DNA from: an uncultured Lachnospiraceae bacterium
GTDB lineage: Bacteria; Bacillota; Clostridia; Lachnospirales; Lachnospiraceae
Direction of reading: 5' to 3'
DNA length: 19,183 bases
NCBI GenBank assembly: GCA_910584915.1
Contig: CAJUDM010000043.1
Span: 1-19,183 of the forward strand
Below are positions 5,926 through 14,184 of this stretch, piece after piece; within the stretch, counting starts at the first letter, position 1, and each line of letters starts with the position of its first letter. Below the pieces are notes generated by a model that worked only from the letters and a program-made list of their open reading frames with translations, was not told the DNA's origin and did no database searches. Made by a program: the position numbers and the translations under genes.

Positions 5926-7473
5926 TCATTCCAGTTCAATCGTCCCAGGCGGCTTACTCGTCAGATCATAGAGCACCCGATTGACCCCCTTCACCTCGTT
6001 GATGATCCTGTTCATCACCTTCTGTAATACCTCAAACGGTATTTCCGCGCACTCAGCCGTCATGAAGTCACTGGTGTTCACCGCCCGGAGCGCCACCGCG
6101 TAATCATATGTTCTGAAATCCCCCATGACGCCCACGCTCCTCATATTGGTCAGCGCCGCGAAATACTGTCCCAGTCCCTTGTCACATCCGGCTTTCGCGA
6201 TCTCCTCCCGGTAAATATGATCCGCGTCCTGCACAATGCGCACCTTCTCCGCCGTCACTTCCCCGACGATCCGGACGCCTAACCCCGGTCCCGGGAAGGG
6301 CTGCCTGTAGACAAGATGCTCCGGGATCCCGAGCTCCAGCCCGGCGCGCCTCACTTCATCCTTGAACAAAAGCCTGAGCGGCTCGATGATCTCTTTAAAA
6401 TCCACACAGTCCGGCAATCCTCCCACATTGTGGTGGGATTTGATCACCGCCGATTTCCCCAGCCCGGACTCGATCACATCCGGATAGATCGTCCCCTGCA
6501 CCAGAAAATCCACGGCGCCAATCTTTTTCGCCTCCTCCTCGAAGACGCGGATAAACTCTTCGCCGATGATCTTTCTCTTGCTCTCCGGCTCTGATACGCC
6601 GGCAAGTTTCTCATAAAACCGCTCCTGCGCATTGACGCGGATGAAATTCAGATCGTAAGCCCCCTTTGGACCGAAGACAGCCTCCACCTCGTCCCCCTCG
6701 TTCTTGCGCAGCAGCCCGTGATCCACAAAAACGCAGGTGAGCTGTTTCCCCACGGCTTTCGACAGCAGCACCGCCGCCACAGAACTGTCCACACCGCCCG
6801 AGAGGGCGCAGAGCACTCTGCCGCCCCCGACTTTCTCCCGAAGCTGTTTTATCGAAGTCTCCACAAAGGAATCCATGCGCCAGTCGCCCTTACAGCGGCA
6901 GACGTCCAGCACAAAGCTTTTCAGCATCTTCATCCCCTCAGCCGTGTGCACGACTTCCGGGTGGAACTGCACCGCATAGATACCTCGCCCAGCATTCTCC
7001 ATCGCCGCCACCGGACAGACCGGCGTGTGCGCCGTGATGGAAAATCCCTCCGGCGCCTTTGCGATATAGTCCGTATGACTCATCCAGCAGATCGTCCTCT
7101 CCGCCACATCCCGAAAAAGCACCGACGTCCTGTCCGTCGCCACTTCCGTCTTCCCGTACTCACTGACCGGCGCCGTCGCGACCTCGCCGCCCAATACATG
7201 GGCGATCACCTGGGAGCCGTAGCAGATGCCGAGAACCGGGATCCCCAGTTCAAAGAGCTTTTCGTCGCAGACGGCAGAACCCTCCGCATACACGCTGTTG
7301 GGGCCTCCTGTCATAATGATCCCCTTCGGATTCAGTGCCCTGATCTTCTCAAGGCTCATATTATACGGATGTATTTCACAATATACACTGCACTCCCTGA
7401 CTCTTCTGGCGATCAGCTGATTGTATTGACCGCCAAAGTCAAGAACAATGATCATCTCCTGTCCCTGCATCAT
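5926..7473 (-). CDS. guaA: GMP synthase (glutamine-hydrolysing)
   Basis: Converts XMP to GMP using ATP and glutamine, the last step of guanine nucleotide synthesis, in the cytoplasm. The full length of 515 residues matches the family. The N-terminal class I glutamine amidotransferase domain has the nucleophile Cys84 in GICYG and the triad partners His171 and Glu173 in QFHPE. The ATP-pyrophosphatase domain has the P-loop SGGVDSS (225-231). The C-terminal dimerisation domain ends in the typical TSKPPGTIELE. GGAGG precedes two adjacent ATG codons (7473 and 7470), the second with better spacing. A promoter lies about 110 bases upstream. No guanine riboswitch is visible in the leader. The gene is transcribed alone, and its 3' end faces the toxin-antitoxin and DUF1848 region. 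Confidence 0.97.
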   Translation of the reverse strand: MMQGQEMIIVLDFGGQYNQLIARRVRECSVYCEIHPYNMSLEKIRALNPKGIIMTGGPNSVYAEGSAVCDEKLFELGIPVLGICYGSQVIAHVLGGEVATAPVSEYGKTEVATDRTSVLFRDVAERTICWMSHTDYIAKAPEGFSITAHTPVCPVAAMENAGRGIYAVQFHPEVVHTAEGMKMLKSFVLDVCRCKGDWRMDSFVETSIKQLREKVGGGRVLCALSGGVDSSVAAVLLSKAVGKQLTCVFVDHGLLRKNEGDEVEAVFGPKGAYDLNFIRVNAQERFYEKLAGVSEPESKRKIIGEEFIRVFEEEAKKIGAVDFLVQGTIYPDVIESGLGKSAVIKSHHNVGGLPDCVDFKEIIEPLRLLFKDEVRRAGLELGIPEHLVYRQPFPGPGLGVRIVGEVTAEKVRIVQDADHIYREEIAKAGCDKGLGQYFAALTNMRSVGVMGDFRTYDYAVALRAVNTSDFMTAECAEIPFEVLQKVMNRIINEVKGVNRVLYDLTSKPPGTIELE

Positions 7474-7583
7474 CTGTCCTCCTGTCCGTTTTTATCATAT
7501 GTGTTCTTTCCGCGACCAGTTTAGCGTCCGCTGATCGGCCACAACCTATTTTGCCTGAAATGCTGATAAATACACATACTATA

Positions 7584-7612
7584 AGTATAACCCGAATACC
7601 CCTGTTTGTCTA
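7584..7612 (-). promoter_or_regulatory. Sigma-A promoter for guaA
   Basis: On the minus strand TAGACA (7612-7607) and TATACT (7589-7584) are separated by exactly 17 bases, about 110 bases before the guaA start. The leader between shows no recognisable purine riboswitch core. Confidence 0.6.
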
Positions 7613-7673
7613 TTTGCCTTTTCAAAACGTAAAAACAAACATGAAAACAGACCATTCCGGGTACACTAACCCT

Positions 7674-8282
7674 ATGAAAGAGTATATGACACAGAGACAA
7701 ATATCCGCGCAAAAACTGAAAGCTCTGCTGAAAGACAGAGAAAAAAACAGACGGGAATACATCTCCCTCCTGGCATGCTATTTTTTTGCCACATCCCTGT
7801 CCGGTTTTTTGTGGGAGATCCTGATCTTCTTTCTGAAGGAGGGACATTTCCGAAACCGCGGATTTCTCTACGGGCCGTGGCTCCCCGTCTACGGCACGGG
7901 CGCTGTTTTAATGTACCTTCTTCTGTCCGGGCTGAAGCGGCGCCCGGTAAAAGTATTTATATATTCTGTCCTGCTCGGAACTTCGCTCGAATTGATGATC
8001 GGTATAATACTTGACTTTTTCTGGGATCTGCGGTATTGGGATTACAGCGCCTATCCGTTCAATTTCGAAGGATATATCTGCCTCGCCTCCGCCCTGGGGA
8101 TCGGGATCGCCGGCGTCCTCTGGATCTGTCTGCTGTCCGGTATTCTGGAAAATCTTTGGTTTCATGTCCCGGCAAAGATCAGACATATCGTCCTGACCGC
8201 CCTGGCCATCTTATTTGCTCTGGACTGTATCGCCGCATTGATCTTTCCGAACACCGGCAGAGGTATCACATTTCCGGAGTAA
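7674..8282 (+). CDS. Integral membrane protein, CmpB-like putative ABC-transporter family
   Basis: A membrane protein of about 202 residues with five to six hydrophobic segments. It matches the pattern of the putative ABC transporter type IV family (PF06541): membrane segment, GFLYGPWLPVYGTGAVL, another segment, an FFWDLRYWDYSAYPFNFEGYICL motif split across a loop, and two final segments. No ATP-binding partner lies beside it, and its substrate is unknown. The frame is open from 7551, but that start would overlap the guaA promoter; ATG 7674 or 7686 is more likely, though neither has a strong ribosome site. It is divergent from guaA and ends just before a hairpin shared with the convergent RraA-like gene. 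Confidence 0.75.
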   Translation: MKEYMTQRQISAQKLKALLKDREKNRREYISLLACYFFATSLSGFLWEILIFFLKEGHFRNRGFLYGPWLPVYGTGAVLMYLLLSGLKRRPVKVFIYSVLLGTSLELMIGIILDFFWDLRYWDYSAYPFNFEGYICLASALGIGIAGVLWICLLSGILENLWFHVPAKIRHIVLTALAILFALDCIAALIFPNTGRGITFPE

Positions 8283-8299
8283 ATCCCTGCCATCTGAAA

Positions 8300-8321
8300 A
8301 GGGGCGGCAAACGCCGCCCCT
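8300..8321 (-). terminator. GC-rich terminator hairpin between convergent genes
   Basis: GGGGCGGC (8301-8308) and GCCGCCCC (8313-8320) form a perfect stem with an AAAC loop, extended by one A-T pair. The minus strand continues with TTTT, so it best serves the sugar-acid operon; the plus-strand membrane gene also ends here. Confidence 0.75.
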
Positions 8322-8328
8322 CACAAAC

Positions 8329-9207
8329 TTATTTCCCTTCTTCCTTCGCCTTCTGATACTCCGCCGTCCAGTCGAGGCTTCTGAATTCCTCCGCCCTGTC
8401 ATCGGTTTTAATAAACTCTACCAGTCTATCCATCATATCCGTCGGCCATACGTCGATGTCGACCTCCGCGGTCGTATAGACGCCCTTCTTGATCATGTCA
8501 AACCCGAACAGATCCTTCACATGAGACTTCTTCGCCGCCTCGATCACATCCTTCACCAGATAGCTTGGAATAAAGATCACGCCGCCGCCATAGCCGAACA
8601 CCACATCGCCGGGCAGGCATACGGCACAGCCGATCTTCACCGGCGTATTAAAACCGTTCATAACAAAATTTTTGATTGGGGTGGGATCAACGCCCCTGTA
8701 GTAGATCTGCAGGCCATCGATCCCCTCGATCTGTTCCAGATCACGGATACCGCCCCAGACTACCGCACCGCCTGTTATGGTCCTGTTTCTGATCGCCGTG
8801 GACAGATTTCCGCCCACAAAAGTCCCCTCATAGATCTTATCGTACATATCGGCGACCACAACATCTCCCTCCATCAGCGAGTCGATCACCCACTGATTGC
8901 AGGTCCCTTTCCTGCCTTCCTCTGCACCGATCGCCTTCACAGTCTCCTCCAGATCAGGCCTCGCCGGCAGGAAGGATGCCGTCACCGCTCTCCCCACCAG
9001 TTTCCTGTCATCGTGGAGCCGGTGCAGTTTTTCCTCAAACTGGTTCAGATAACCTGCATTGTAGAGCGGCGCCCAGATTTCCTCCAGTGTCAACTTCCTC
9101 AGTTCCGCCAGATCCTCATCGGAGACCTTCGGCCTTCCGTCCGGCAGCCTTTCTCCCTCCCACTTTGATGTGAGCTGAATGATATCTTCCTTTACATTAA
9201 AATGCAT
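8329..9207 (-). CDS. RraA-family protein, likely aldolase/lyase of the sugar-acid operon
   Basis: A 292-residue protein whose core (about 60-235) follows the RraA/HMG-aldolase family: MEGDVVVADMYD, FVGGNLSTAIRNR, GGAVVWGGIRDLEQI, and PGDVVFGYGGGVIFIP. In studied family members the Arg-Asp of the G-G-x-R-D motif binds substrate and metal; both are present here. The family includes class II pyruvate aldolases and oxaloacetate decarboxylases, and also RraA proteins that bind RNase E. The protein has extra N- and C-terminal segments compared with the ~160-230-residue members. The motif usually written GD-x-D-GVVVVP reads GYGGGVIFIP, so the acidic residues are absent. It is last in the operon, after the enolase-family dehydratase, which favours cleavage of a keto-deoxy acid. 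The ribosome site is GGAAAGGG. Confidence 0.82.
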   Translation of the reverse strand: MHFNVKEDIIQLTSKWEGERLPDGRPKVSDEDLAELRKLTLEEIWAPLYNAGYLNQFEEKLHRLHDDRKLVGRAVTASFLPARPDLEETVKAIGAEEGRKGTCNQWVIDSLMEGDVVVADMYDKIYEGTFVGGNLSTAIRNRTITGGAVVWGGIRDLEQIEGIDGLQIYYRGVDPTPIKNFVMNGFNTPVKIGCAVCLPGDVVFGYGGGVIFIPSYLVKDVIEAAKKSHVKDLFGFDMIKKGVYTTAEVDIDVWPTDMMDRLVEFIKTDDRAEEFRSLDWTAEYQKAKEEGK

Positions 9208-9426
9208 GATTTATCCCTTTCCTTTGCAATCGCAGTACTTTGCCCGCGCTTTCTCATATCTCATTTGATTTATCTTCTTTGTCCGCTGACTGTCATCTGT
9301 CTTTTATTTCCGCGGGCAACGAGCCATATAGCCGTGCTTGCAGGCGAACTTGCTCGCCTTGGATATCCACTGGCGTCTGCCTTTTATCCGGCATCTGCTC
9401 TCTATCCGACATCTGTCTTAAACAGG
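9208..9426 (-). other. Intercistronic gap between dehydratase and RraA-like genes
   Basis: This 219-base gap within the operon holds no gene. It contains three contiguous 18-base repeats (9362-9415) and a small hairpin, AGGCGA (9342-9347) with TCGCCT (9354-9359). These may affect mRNA stability or read-through. Confidence 0.5.
9362..9415. repeat. Three tandem 18-base degenerate repeats
   Basis: Units at 9362-9379, 9380-9397 and 9398-9415 abut exactly. On the plus strand the last two read CCTTTTATCCGGCATCTG and CTCTCTATCCGACATCTG, and the first is GATATCCACTGGCGTCTG, more diverged. All end in a C(A/G)TCTG-like hexamer. Confidence 0.6.
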
Positions 9427-10800
9427 TTAACTCCAGCAGCGGTCATGCGAATAATCATTATCCCACTCCGTCGTCGGAAGCCACATTCCCGTATAATCCG
9501 GATGCAGATGCTCTTTCAGCACTTCATCGTCGAGCTCCTCGATACCAAGCCCCGGCAGATCCGGCACTGTGATAAATCCGTGGTCCACGATCGGCGCCTT
9601 CACGCCCTTCTTCACCATCTTATCCCACCATGGAATATCCACGGAATGGAATTCCTGGGCAAGGAAATTCTCCGTCGCCGTCGCCACGTGAGCTGCCGCC
9701 ATCGCCGAGATCGGCGTCTCCGCCATATGTATCGCCATCGCCACACCGTAATCCTGCGCCATATCGCCGACCTTCTTCAGTTCCAGCACGCCGCCCACTG
9801 TCAGAATATCCGGGTGGATCACAGAGACGCCGCCAGCCTCCAGAAGCGGTCTGAAATTCTCCTTCAGATAGATATCCTCCCCTGTACAGATCGGAATGGC
9901 TGTGGATTTCGCCAGTCTCGCGTACTGGTGTGTCAGCTGCCAGGGAATCATATCCTCCATCCAGGCGATATTATACTTCTCGATCCGTCTGGCCAGCTTG
10001 ATACAGGACTCCACACCGATATGCCCGAAATGATCGATCGCCAGTGGCACTTCATAGCCGATCACTTCCCTGACGTCCTTCACATACTGTTCAAGAATGT
10101 CATAGCCGTGCTCTGTCACCTGCACGCCCGTAAACGGATGAGGGATGTTCTGGTTGTCATACCAGTGATTTCTCTGCATCCGTTCCTCTTCCGTGAGACT
10201 TCTCGGTATCGCGTTATAATTCTCGGAGGACTCCTTTAATTCCTGCACAAATCCAAGCGGCGCACACAGCGCTCCCGGTTCATCGTACAGAAGGTCGATG
10301 CCCAGATCCATTTTCAGGAACGTAAAGCCTTTATCCATCCTCGCTTTCAGCGCGGCGCCCATCTCTTTCCCGGTATGTTTGCCTTCCACATCCGTATCCG
10401 CGTAGACTCTTACCTTGTCCCGGAACTTTCCTCCCAGCATCTGGTATACCGGCACGCCGTACGCCTTTCCCGCCAGATCCCACAGTGCCATCTCCACCGC
10501 GCACACGCCGCCGCCCTGTCTCGCATGGCCGCCGAACTGTTTGATCCTTCTGAACAATTTATCGATATTGCAGGGGTTTTCTCCGAGAATCCTGCTCTTT
10601 AACGCAAGCACAAAATTTCTCGAACCGCCGTCACGCACCTCGCCGTACCCGACAAGCCCCTGGTTGGTGTAGATTTTTGCAATGGTACAATGCATCGGTG
10701 CACCCACAATGTCCACCACCCTCAAATCCGTGATCTTCAGTTCGGAAGGGCTGGAACATGTATTCACATTGTCCAAAACTCTCTCAAATGTCTCTGCCAT
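9427..10800 (-). CDS. Enolase-superfamily (mandelate racemase-type) sugar-acid dehydratase
   Basis: A 457-residue cytoplasmic enzyme, likely Mg2+-dependent, removing water from a sugar acid to give a 2-keto-3-deoxy acid. The N-terminal capping domain (about 20-150) includes GYGEVRDGG and the barrel entry sequence VEMALWDLAGKAYGVPVY. In the barrel, predicted metal ligands are Asp in LAIDHFGH, Glu in WMEDMIP and Glu in CTGEDIY. The probable general base is His in MAIHMAETPISAMAAAH. The second-strand motif reads FLKMDLG (K-x-D) rather than the K-x-K of mandelate racemase, and DHFGH differs from the D-x-H-G-R of galactonate dehydratases, so the subgroup is not a standard one I can name. An insertion at about 175-225 lies between the strands. 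It starts 35 bases after the MalG-like permease stop. The substrate is unknown. Confidence 0.87.
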   Translation of the reverse strand: MAETFERVLDNVNTCSSPSELKITDLRVVDIVGAPMHCTIAKIYTNQGLVGYGEVRDGGSRNFVLALKSRILGENPCNIDKLFRRIKQFGGHARQGGGVCAVEMALWDLAGKAYGVPVYQMLGGKFRDKVRVYADTDVEGKHTGKEMGAALKARMDKGFTFLKMDLGIDLLYDEPGALCAPLGFVQELKESSENYNAIPRSLTEEERMQRNHWYDNQNIPHPFTGVQVTEHGYDILEQYVKDVREVIGYEVPLAIDHFGHIGVESCIKLARRIEKYNIAWMEDMIPWQLTHQYARLAKSTAIPICTGEDIYLKENFRPLLEAGGVSVIHPDILTVGGVLELKKVGDMAQDYGVAMAIHMAETPISAMAAAHVATATENFLAQEFHSVDIPWWDKMVKKGVKAPIVDHGFITVPDLPGLGIEELDDEVLKEHLHPDYTGMWLPTTEWDNDYSHDRCWS

Positions 10801-10835
10801 ATCTTGTTTCTCCTTGTCCTTTTTTATTTACTTCT

Positions 10836-11675
10836 TTATTTTACACTTCCATCCGCCTTGCCCGAGACAAGCAGGCTCTGGGCAATGATATAAATGACCG
10901 TCACCGGAAGGGAAGCCACCACGCACCCTGCCATGATCCGCCCCCAGTTGACGATATCGCCGTACTTCCAGCTTGAGATTGCCACCGTCGCAGTCATCTC
11001 CTTCATGCTCGTCGTCATGATCATCGCATACAGGTATTCATTCCAGGACATCGTAAAGGCAAATGTCGCCGTCACCGCGATACCCGGCAGCGCGATCGGT
11101 ACGATAATGTGCCGAAGGCTCTGGAGCCTTGTGCACCCGTCGATCAGAGCAGCTTCCTCCAGCGCGTAGGGGATGGAACTGAAATAACTTCTCAGCATAT
11201 AACAGCAGTAGGGCACTACAAAGGTCGGATAGATCACGAGCATCGCCCATCTTGTTCCACCTAACCCCAGCCTGCTGACAAAAATATACATCGGGATAAA
11301 CAGCACCGCCGTGGGCAGAAGGTAGGAAATAATGACCGTACTGCTGAAAAACTTTCTGCCCGGATATTTCAATCTTGTCATCGCATAGGACGCAAAAACG
11401 CTGACAGTGAGTCCGAATACTGTCGTGATCGCCGCGATCATCAGGCTGTTTCCGAGGTTTACCAGAAACTTCGCGTTGACCATCAGATCCACATAGTGCT
11501 CCGTTGTAAAGGCAATATCAAACAGAGCCGGCCTCGCCACATACATCTCCTTGTCGATCGTAAAGGAAGACTTTACCATCCAGTACAGCGGGAAGATCGT
11601 CCAGAGCAGTGAAATGATCAAAATGACATAGGTTGTTGTCATCTTTATTACTTTTGACTTTTTTCTAGAATGCAT
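10836..11675 (-). CDS. Carbohydrate ABC transporter permease, MalG-like
   Basis: A 279-residue inner-membrane permease with six predicted helices. The first follows the basic start MHSRKKSK. The EAA loop that contacts the ATPase is EEAALIDGCTRLQSLRHIIV followed by PIALPG (about 190-215), and the last helices include SWNEYLYAMIM. It pairs with the MalF-like permease 13 bases upstream and the binding protein before that. No ATP-binding gene is in the operon, so the transporter probably uses a shared MsmK/UgpC-type ATPase encoded elsewhere, as is common in Firmicutes; that is inference. Confidence 0.93.
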   Translation of the reverse strand: MHSRKKSKVIKMTTTYVILIISLLWTIFPLYWMVKSSFTIDKEMYVARPALFDIAFTTEHYVDLMVNAKFLVNLGNSLMIAAITTVFGLTVSVFASYAMTRLKYPGRKFFSSTVIISYLLPTAVLFIPMYIFVSRLGLGGTRWAMLVIYPTFVVPYCCYMLRSYFSSIPYALEEAALIDGCTRLQSLRHIIVPIALPGIAVTATFAFTMSWNEYLYAMIMTTSMKEMTATVAISSWKYGDIVNWGRIMAGCVVASLPVTVIYIIAQSLLVSGKADGSVK

Positions 11676-11688
11676 GTCTCCTCCTCCC

Positions 11689-12573
11689 TCACTGTTCTTT
11701 CTTATTAAAATATGAGAATATCAACATCATGACGATCAGGATCGGGATCACCGATGTCGCCACAGACAGCGCCTGCCCCAGCGAGTTCTGAATAAACGCT
11801 TTGTCATAAGTATAAGTCGCTATCACGCTGGACGCATAGAGCGGTCCTCCCCCCGTCACAAGCCAGACATTCTCGAAATCATTGAATGTCCAGATAGTGG
11901 ACAACAGCGTCGTCACCTTTAAGACCGGTGCGATGGAAGGCAGCGTGATATACCAGAACTGCTTGAAAATACCCGCGCCGTCCACAGTTGCCGCCTCATA
12001 TACCTGTTTATCCAGCGTCTGTAATACGCCCAGGATACTGAACATAAAGAACGGCACGCCGCGCCAGATATTCACGAGCATCGCCGAATACAGCACGATC
12101 TTCGGATTGGACAGCCATGCCACCGGCATATCCACTAGGCCGGAGCCAAGCAGCAGGCTGTTGATAATGCCGTATGTGCTGTCATACATCCATCTCCAGG
12201 TCATAGCCACGACCATTCCCGGCAGTGCCCAGGGAATTAAGAGCGTTGTCCGGAAAAATCCTTTTCCTTTAAAATCCTGATTCAGGAGGACCGCCCACAA
12301 CAGCCCGAGCAGGAGTTTTACAAGGATGCACCCCCCCGTATAGATCGCCGTATTTTTTAAGGACTTCCAGTAAACCTTATCCTGAAACAGCCCGATATAA
12401 TTTTTTAATCCGATAAAATTCGGATCCGAGCCCACCACCTTGTCCGTAAAACTCCAGTAGATCGCCCGGATAAGCGGAATACCCATAATGATAAATATTA
12501 CAAGTACAATGGGAATCATTAAAATAAGTCCGAGTCGTTTATCTTTTACAGTCTGTGATTCCGTTTTTTTCAT
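11689..12573 (-). CDS. Carbohydrate ABC transporter permease, MalF-like
   Basis: A 294-residue permease with six predicted helices. It begins MKKTESQTVKDKRLGLIL, and the first helix is rich in Ile and Val. The EAA loop is YEAATVDGAGIFKQFWYITL followed by PSIAPVL. The start at ATG 12573 has GGAGG seven bases upstream; a longer frame to 12615 has no such signal. It follows the binding-protein gene after a 246-base gap that contains a hairpin, and precedes the MalG-like partner by 13 bases. Together they would form the membrane channel of a CUT1-type sugar importer. Confidence 0.92.
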   Translation of the reverse strand: MKKTESQTVKDKRLGLILMIPIVLVIFIIMGIPLIRAIYWSFTDKVVGSDPNFIGLKNYIGLFQDKVYWKSLKNTAIYTGGCILVKLLLGLLWAVLLNQDFKGKGFFRTTLLIPWALPGMVVAMTWRWMYDSTYGIINSLLLGSGLVDMPVAWLSNPKIVLYSAMLVNIWRGVPFFMFSILGVLQTLDKQVYEAATVDGAGIFKQFWYITLPSIAPVLKVTTLLSTIWTFNDFENVWLVTGGGPLYASSVIATYTYDKAFIQNSLGQALSVATSVIPILIVMMLIFSYFNKKEQ

Positions 12574-12775
12574 CGTTAAACCTCCATTTCTACACAGCCT
12601 GGCAGGCGGCAGCATGTTCCGCAGACAACTTTATATTTTTTGAACGGCCTGCGCTGACTGACATCTTCACGTTCTGTGTCCTGCCGGCTTTGCAGCTTAA
12701 CCGTCCCGTATTTTGTGCGCTGCTTTACATCTCCATTATCCTTCTGCTCACATGCAGCCCTGCCCTGACAGAATA

Positions 12776-12800
12776 TGAGGCAGCCACCGGGGCCGCCTCA
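12776..12800 (-). promoter_or_regulatory. Stem-loop after the binding-protein gene
   Basis: TGAGGCAGCC (12776-12785) pairs with GGCCGCCTCA (12791-12800) with one mismatch and a five-base loop. It lies 19 bases past the binding-protein stop and lacks a U-tract. This placement is typical of hairpins that protect binding-protein mRNA and partly block read-through, raising its level over the permeases. The remaining ~200 bases to the permease start show no gene. Confidence 0.6.
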
Positions 12801-12819
12801 CATTCAAACCTGTCTATAT

Positions 12820-14184
12820 TTACTCGGCCTCATACACTTCTTTAAAGGATTTCTCCAGAATTTCCGCTGCCTCTTCCGGCGTTGCGCCGTTGATCAGCAT
12901 TTCCTGTACAGCTTTCACACAGAGCTGGCTGCTGAAGCAGGTCATAGCCTTCTCATCGGAGGGCGCCGGATAATAGGTCTTCACACTCTGCTTGGCGGAT
13001 TCCATCCAGGGTTTGTTCATCTCATCCTGCCAGAACTCACTCTCATCCATGCCGTTGATCACAGGCTGCCACATGGAACCCATAACCTCGATCATCGCCT
13101 CATAATTTTCCATATCATTGTAGTAGAAGCGGATAAAGTCCTTCGCCTCCGCCACATTCTTACCGGACGCGATCACGCCGAATACATTGCTGCCGCCCAG
13201 CGTATAGCTCTCCTTCGGGCCTGCCGGATAAGCGATAACCTGTGTTTTTGCCAGAAGATCGGGATCATCGTTCTTCATGGAAGCGATGATGGAACCCGCG
13301 TTGCAGATCACGCCCGCCGTCCCCGCGAGATACGCCTGATTGTTCCACATATCGTCGCCGGTCACAGCATCGGGGGAGATCAGTCCCTCGTCGTACAGAG
13401 ATTTGATAAATGCCAGTGCCTCGACCGTCTCCGGGGAATTCACTACTACATTGCCGTTTTCATCAACAGTCTGGCCGCCCCAGTCGAGGATGATCGTGCG
13501 GCAGAAACCTTCCGCATCACCGCCGCCGGAAGCGCCCATCGCAAATCCCAGCGCATAGAAACCGTTTGCCGGATCATTGACGATCTTTGCCTGTTCCTTC
13601 AATTCTTCCCATGTCTCAGGCATGTCGAGCCCTTTCTCCTCCCACTTGTCAGCCCTGATATACATACCGGGAGCAGTAAACGCCTGAGGCACCATGTACT
13701 GGGTGTCGCCCAGAAGGCCTACCTTCAGCGCCGCATCGGTAAAGTCATACTCGGACATGATATCGTCCACATTTTCCAGCTGATCCAGGGATGCAAACTG
13801 TCCTACCAGCGTATCATCGCCGACGATCAGGTCAGGCGCGTTTCCGGCTTCGATCGCAGCCATCAGCTTCTGCTTCATATCCGCGGAGGGCACGTTTACA
13901 TAATCTACCTCAACGCCCTGCTCCGCCGCAAATGCATCTACAACAGCTTTCATCATGGTGCCGTATTCATCCACATATTCCGCTTTGTCCCAGAATACCA
14001 GTTTCTTTGCGCCACTGCTCTCACTCCCGGATGCCTCGGCCTCACCGCCTTCATCAGCCGCCTGTGCCGGAGCTTCGCTCTCAGCCGGCGCCTCTCCTTC
14101 TGTCGCCGCATTAGATCCGCAGCCGGCAAGGCATGCCGCGACCATACTTACCGCTAAAATTACAGATAACAATTTCCTTTTCAT
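12820..14184 (-). CDS. Extracellular solute-binding lipoprotein of a sugar ABC importer
   Basis: A 454-residue family 1 solute-binding protein, the receptor that delivers substrate to the MalFG-like permeases. The signal peptide MKRKLLSVILAVSMVAAC leads to the lipobox LAGC (Cys22). A low-complexity Ala/Glu/Ser linker (about 25-58) follows. The folded part starts at KKLVFWDKAEYVDEYG and has the hinge-region sequence MAAIEAGNAPDLIVGDD and a later NVFGVIASGKNVAEAKDF. The ATG overlaps the TGA of the LacI-family gene (ATGA), so the two are translationally coupled. The ligand is unknown; operon enzymes suggest a sugar acid or a conjugate of one. Confidence 0.93.
   Translation of the reverse strand: MKRKLLSVILAVSMVAACLAGCGSNAATEGEAPAESEAPAQAADEGGEAEASGSESSGAKKLVFWDKAEYVDEYGTMMKAVVDAFAAEQGVEVDYVNVPSADMKQKLMAAIEAGNAPDLIVGDDTLVGQFASLDQLENVDDIMSEYDFTDAALKVGLLGDTQYMVPQAFTAPGMYIRADKWEEKGLDMPETWEELKEQAKIVNDPANGFYALGFAMGASGGGDAEGFCRTIILDWGGQTVDENGNVVVNSPETVEALAFIKSLYDEGLISPDAVTGDDMWNNQAYLAGTAGVICNAGSIIASMKNDDPDLLAKTQVIAYPAGPKESYTLGGSNVFGVIASGKNVAEAKDFIRFYYNDMENYEAMIEVMGSMWQPVINGMDESEFWQDEMNKPWMESAKQSVKTYYPAPSDEKAMTCFSSQLCVKAVQEMLINGATPEEAAEILEKSFKEVYEAE

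Noticed and set aside
6718..7524. A 268-codon open frame on the plus strand across guaA
   Set aside because: It is a shadow of guaA with biased basic composition; guaA is certain on the other strand.
7474..7610. Purine riboswitch in the guaA leader
   Set aside because: I looked for the three-way junction core and conserved loop bases on the minus strand and did not find them.
9202..10239. A 345-codon open frame on the plus strand
   Set aside because: It is antisense to the dehydratase, rich in His and Arg, and has no family motifs; the opposite strand has a clear enzyme.
12775..14157. A 460-codon open frame on the plus strand
   Set aside because: It lies opposite the binding-protein gene, has no ribosome site and no recognisable domain, and its composition (rich in His, Arg and Leu) is that of an antisense shadow in GC-rich DNA.
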